Shown: piece after piece, positions 14,201 to 15,451 of the stretch
Position numbering within the stretch: the first letter of the stretch is position 1
How the letters are laid out: every line of letters starts with the position of its first letter
Assembly (NCBI GenBank): GCA_964461135.1
Contig: CAYWTB010000104.1
Location: 1 to 15,451, forward strand
Direction: 5' to 3'
Source of the DNA: RQOF01 sp964461135
GTDB taxonomy: Bacteria > Calditrichota > Calditrichia > RBG-13-44-9
Length of the DNA stretch: 15,451 nucleotides
Position numbers and translations under genes: made by a program
Notes under the pieces: model-generated
Told to the model about the DNA's origin: nothing
What the model saw: the letters and a program-made list of their open reading frames with translations, nothing else
The model's database searches: none

Positions 14201-15007
14201 ATGCCCAGATTCTTATCTTTTTTTTCCCTGGCACTCATTGCTTTACTGATTGCCTGCAGCACCGTTCCTATAACTGGTAGGAAACAGCTTAATCTTGTTT
14301 CTGATTCGGAAATGTTATCCATGAGTTTTCAACAATATGATCAATTTCTAAAAGAGAATAAACTGAGCGATAACCAGCAGCAGGTTCAGATGGTTAAGCA
14401 GGTGGGGGGAAGAATCCAGAAAGCAGTAGAAGATTATTTTGCTCAGAAAGGAATGAGCGGCGAACTGAAAAATTACCGCTGGGAATTTAACCTGATTCAA
14501 AGTGATGAGGTAAATGCCTGGTGCATGCCTGGTGGCAAGGTGGTTGTTTACACCGGAATTTTGCCTGTTACCCAGAATGAAACGGGACTGGCAGTGGTGA
14601 TGGGTCATGAAATTGCCCACGCCGTAGCAAAACATGGAAATGAGCGAATGAGCCAAGCATTGCTGGCCCAGATGGGGGGGGCGGCTCTTTCCCTGGCGCT
14701 GCAGGAAAAGCCGGAAGAAACCCAGGCCCTATGGATGAGTGTATATGGAGTGAGTGCCCAGGTCGGTGTTTTGCTTCCCTTCAGCAGGACCCAGGAAAGT
14801 GAAGCAGATCATCTGGGCCTGATTTTCATGGCCATGGCCGGATATGAGCCTCATGGAGCTGTTGACTTCTGGCAGAGGATGGCTCAACTGAAGGGAGGGG
14901 CAGCGGTTCCCGAATTCCTCAGTACCCACCCCTCTGACCAGACACGTATTGATAATCTTAAAAAACTGGTGCCGGAAGCCATGAAGTATTACCGGCCGGC
15001 CGGGTAA
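14201..15007 (+). CDS. M48-family zinc metalloprotease lipoprotein
   Basis: Predicted 268-aa periplasmic lipoprotein protease. The signal peptide ends in the lipobox LIAC with C19 as lipidation site, followed by the family's common VPITGRKQL start. The HEXXH zinc site is HEIAH (136-140), the third ligand is E201 in ESEADHLG, and a conserved histidine lies in STHPSD (H243). This is the single-domain layout of LoiP/YcaL-type peptidases; the TPR tail of BepA is absent. Such enzymes degrade misfolded or unassembled outer-membrane proteins, which suits a neighbourhood rich in barrels, although substrate and link are inferred. GGAGG before the ATG supports the start. All catalytic residues are present and the length is normal for the subgroup. 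It stands alone, 294 bp after the previous gene. Confidence 0.9.
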   Translation: MPRFLSFFSLALIALLIACSTVPITGRKQLNLVSDSEMLSMSFQQYDQFLKENKLSDNQQQVQMVKQVGGRIQKAVEDYFAQKGMSGELKNYRWEFNLIQSDEVNAWCMPGGKVVVYTGILPVTQNETGLAVVMGHEIAHAVAKHGNERMSQALLAQMGGAALSLALQEKPEETQALWMSVYGVSAQVGVLLPFSRTQESEADHLGLIFMAMAGYEPHGAVDFWQRMAQLKGGAAVPEFLSTHPSDQTRIDNLKKLVPEAMKYYRPAG

Positions 15008-15094
15008 GTAAAAATATGCTATGATATGGGGGGAGAACCACGAAGAGATGAGAAGGCCATTATTGATCAATATCTCCGGTTAAAGAACTTAGTA

Positions 15095-15194
15095 TTTTAC
15101 AGTAGTAACAGGATATAAGACTCAATACCGGTTGATCTTTTTATTGATTAACCTATCGAGTCTTAATTGTTATTGTTCCCTCTGTCCTGTAAAA
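15095..15194. repeat. 100-bp nested inverted repeat
   Basis: The outer ends TTTTACAG (15095-15102) and CTGTAAAA (15187-15194) are perfect inverted copies. Inside, 15117-15137 pairs with 15146-15164: 7 bp AAGACTC/GAGTCTT, a mismatch, ATA/TAT, a 2-nt bulge, GGTT/AACC, a G-U pair, ATC/GAT, and an 8-nt loop TTTTTATT. It could be a strong RNA hairpin, a terminator without a U-tract, or a small palindromic mobile unit. Confidence 0.5.
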
Positions 15195-15228
15195 ATTGAG
15201 ATTTGTTGAAATTTGTATTATTATGCTA

Positions 15229-15315
15229 TTTGCTCCTCTTTATGTAAAAATATTGTTATAGACTAATTCATGATTTACTGGAAAACTTTGGTACTTTCTT
15301 GAAGAATCTTCATTC
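15229..15315 (+). repeat. diverged intergenic repeat, copy B
   Basis: Same-orientation partner of 1418-1504, gapless over 87 bp at about 78% identity by hand count, 13.8 kb away. Similarity fades through AATGCTCAAGG to TCTGAAGTCC near 15373. Like copy A it lies outside genes in an AT-rich stretch. Confidence 0.65.
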
Positions 15316-15451
15316 CAACAGGTAATTTAAAATGCTCAAGGTTTTTGCACCTCTTTCACCCTTTCTGAAGTCCAATACTGTCCGAAAAAAAATGTAGTAG
15401 TTAAGATAGACCTTCAGGAAAAATCGCCAGAAATTCCGGTGCACCGAACGT

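Larger units (their letters stand above)
15008..15451. other. 444-bp gene-free tail with repeats
   Basis: No coding frame or RNA gene is supported here. It contains a nested inverted repeat (15095-15194) and then copy B of the diverged intergenic repeat (15229-15315, with weaker similarity to about 15370). The last 80 bp show nothing recognisable. There is no obvious terminator for the protease gene except possibly the hairpin at 15117-15164. Confidence 0.6.

Noticed and set aside
14729..15070. 113-codon minus-strand open frame opposite the protease
   Set aside because: Antisense to catalytic residues of the M48 gene; no recognisable motif or own promoter.
1..15451. CRISPR array, tRNA, rRNA, toxin-antitoxin or known defence system
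   Set aside because: No regularly spaced repeats, no cloverleaf or rRNA-like sequence, and no protein with nuclease, helicase, toxin or antitoxin motifs was seen.

Overview
The window looks like chromosomal DNA from a diderm (Gram-negative type) bacterium of moderate GC. It holds at least six predicted outer-membrane or exported proteins (four or five of them beta-barrels), an O-antigen-ligase-like membrane protein, a lipoprotein M48 protease and a PqiC-like remnant. Several genes have clear Shine-Dalgarno sequences (for example before 2953, 6498, 11038 and 14201), which argues against typical Bacteroidota. The outer-membrane protein style still suggests the wider FCB group (Ignavibacteriota, Calditrichota, KSB1-like). 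This placement is inference; no rRNA or marker gene is present.

Left part (1-6313), envelope glycan region. A 133-bp element with perfect 15-bp inverted ends opens the window. Next comes a minus-strand BAHD-like acyltransferase with a terminator-like hairpin after it. A 484-bp gene-free region follows, with a diverged repeat, a 4 x 11-bp tandem repeat and a GC-rich patch. A plus-strand pair then encodes a GT4 glycosyltransferase and a Wzy/WaaL-type O-antigen polymerase or ligase, overlapping by 8 bp. Convergent to it is a 653-aa LtaS/MdoB-like phosphoglycerol transferase. Together these could build, polymerise or ligate, acylate and phosphoglycerol-decorate a surface glycan.

Middle part (6498-13906), all plus strand, exported proteins. 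It starts with a small secreted protein made of two copies of one domain, each with a cysteine pair at identical spacing. A POTRA-less Omp85-type barrel and a 647-aa barrel with one POTRA-like region follow, then a small barrel and an orphan PqiC that lacks its N-terminal part. Last is a compact three-gene run: an unrecognised exported protein, a small barrel and a two-helix membrane protein.

Right part (14201-15451). An M48-family lipoprotein zinc protease is followed by a 444-bp gene-free tail. The tail carries a nested inverted repeat and a second copy, about 78% identical, of the repeat at 1418. No tRNA, rRNA, CRISPR array or complete transposase gene was seen. No complete novel defence or biosynthetic system could be demonstrated. 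The strongest unexplained signals are the repeated intergenic segment, the 133-bp palindromic element, the truncated PqiC and the duplicated Cys-pair protein.
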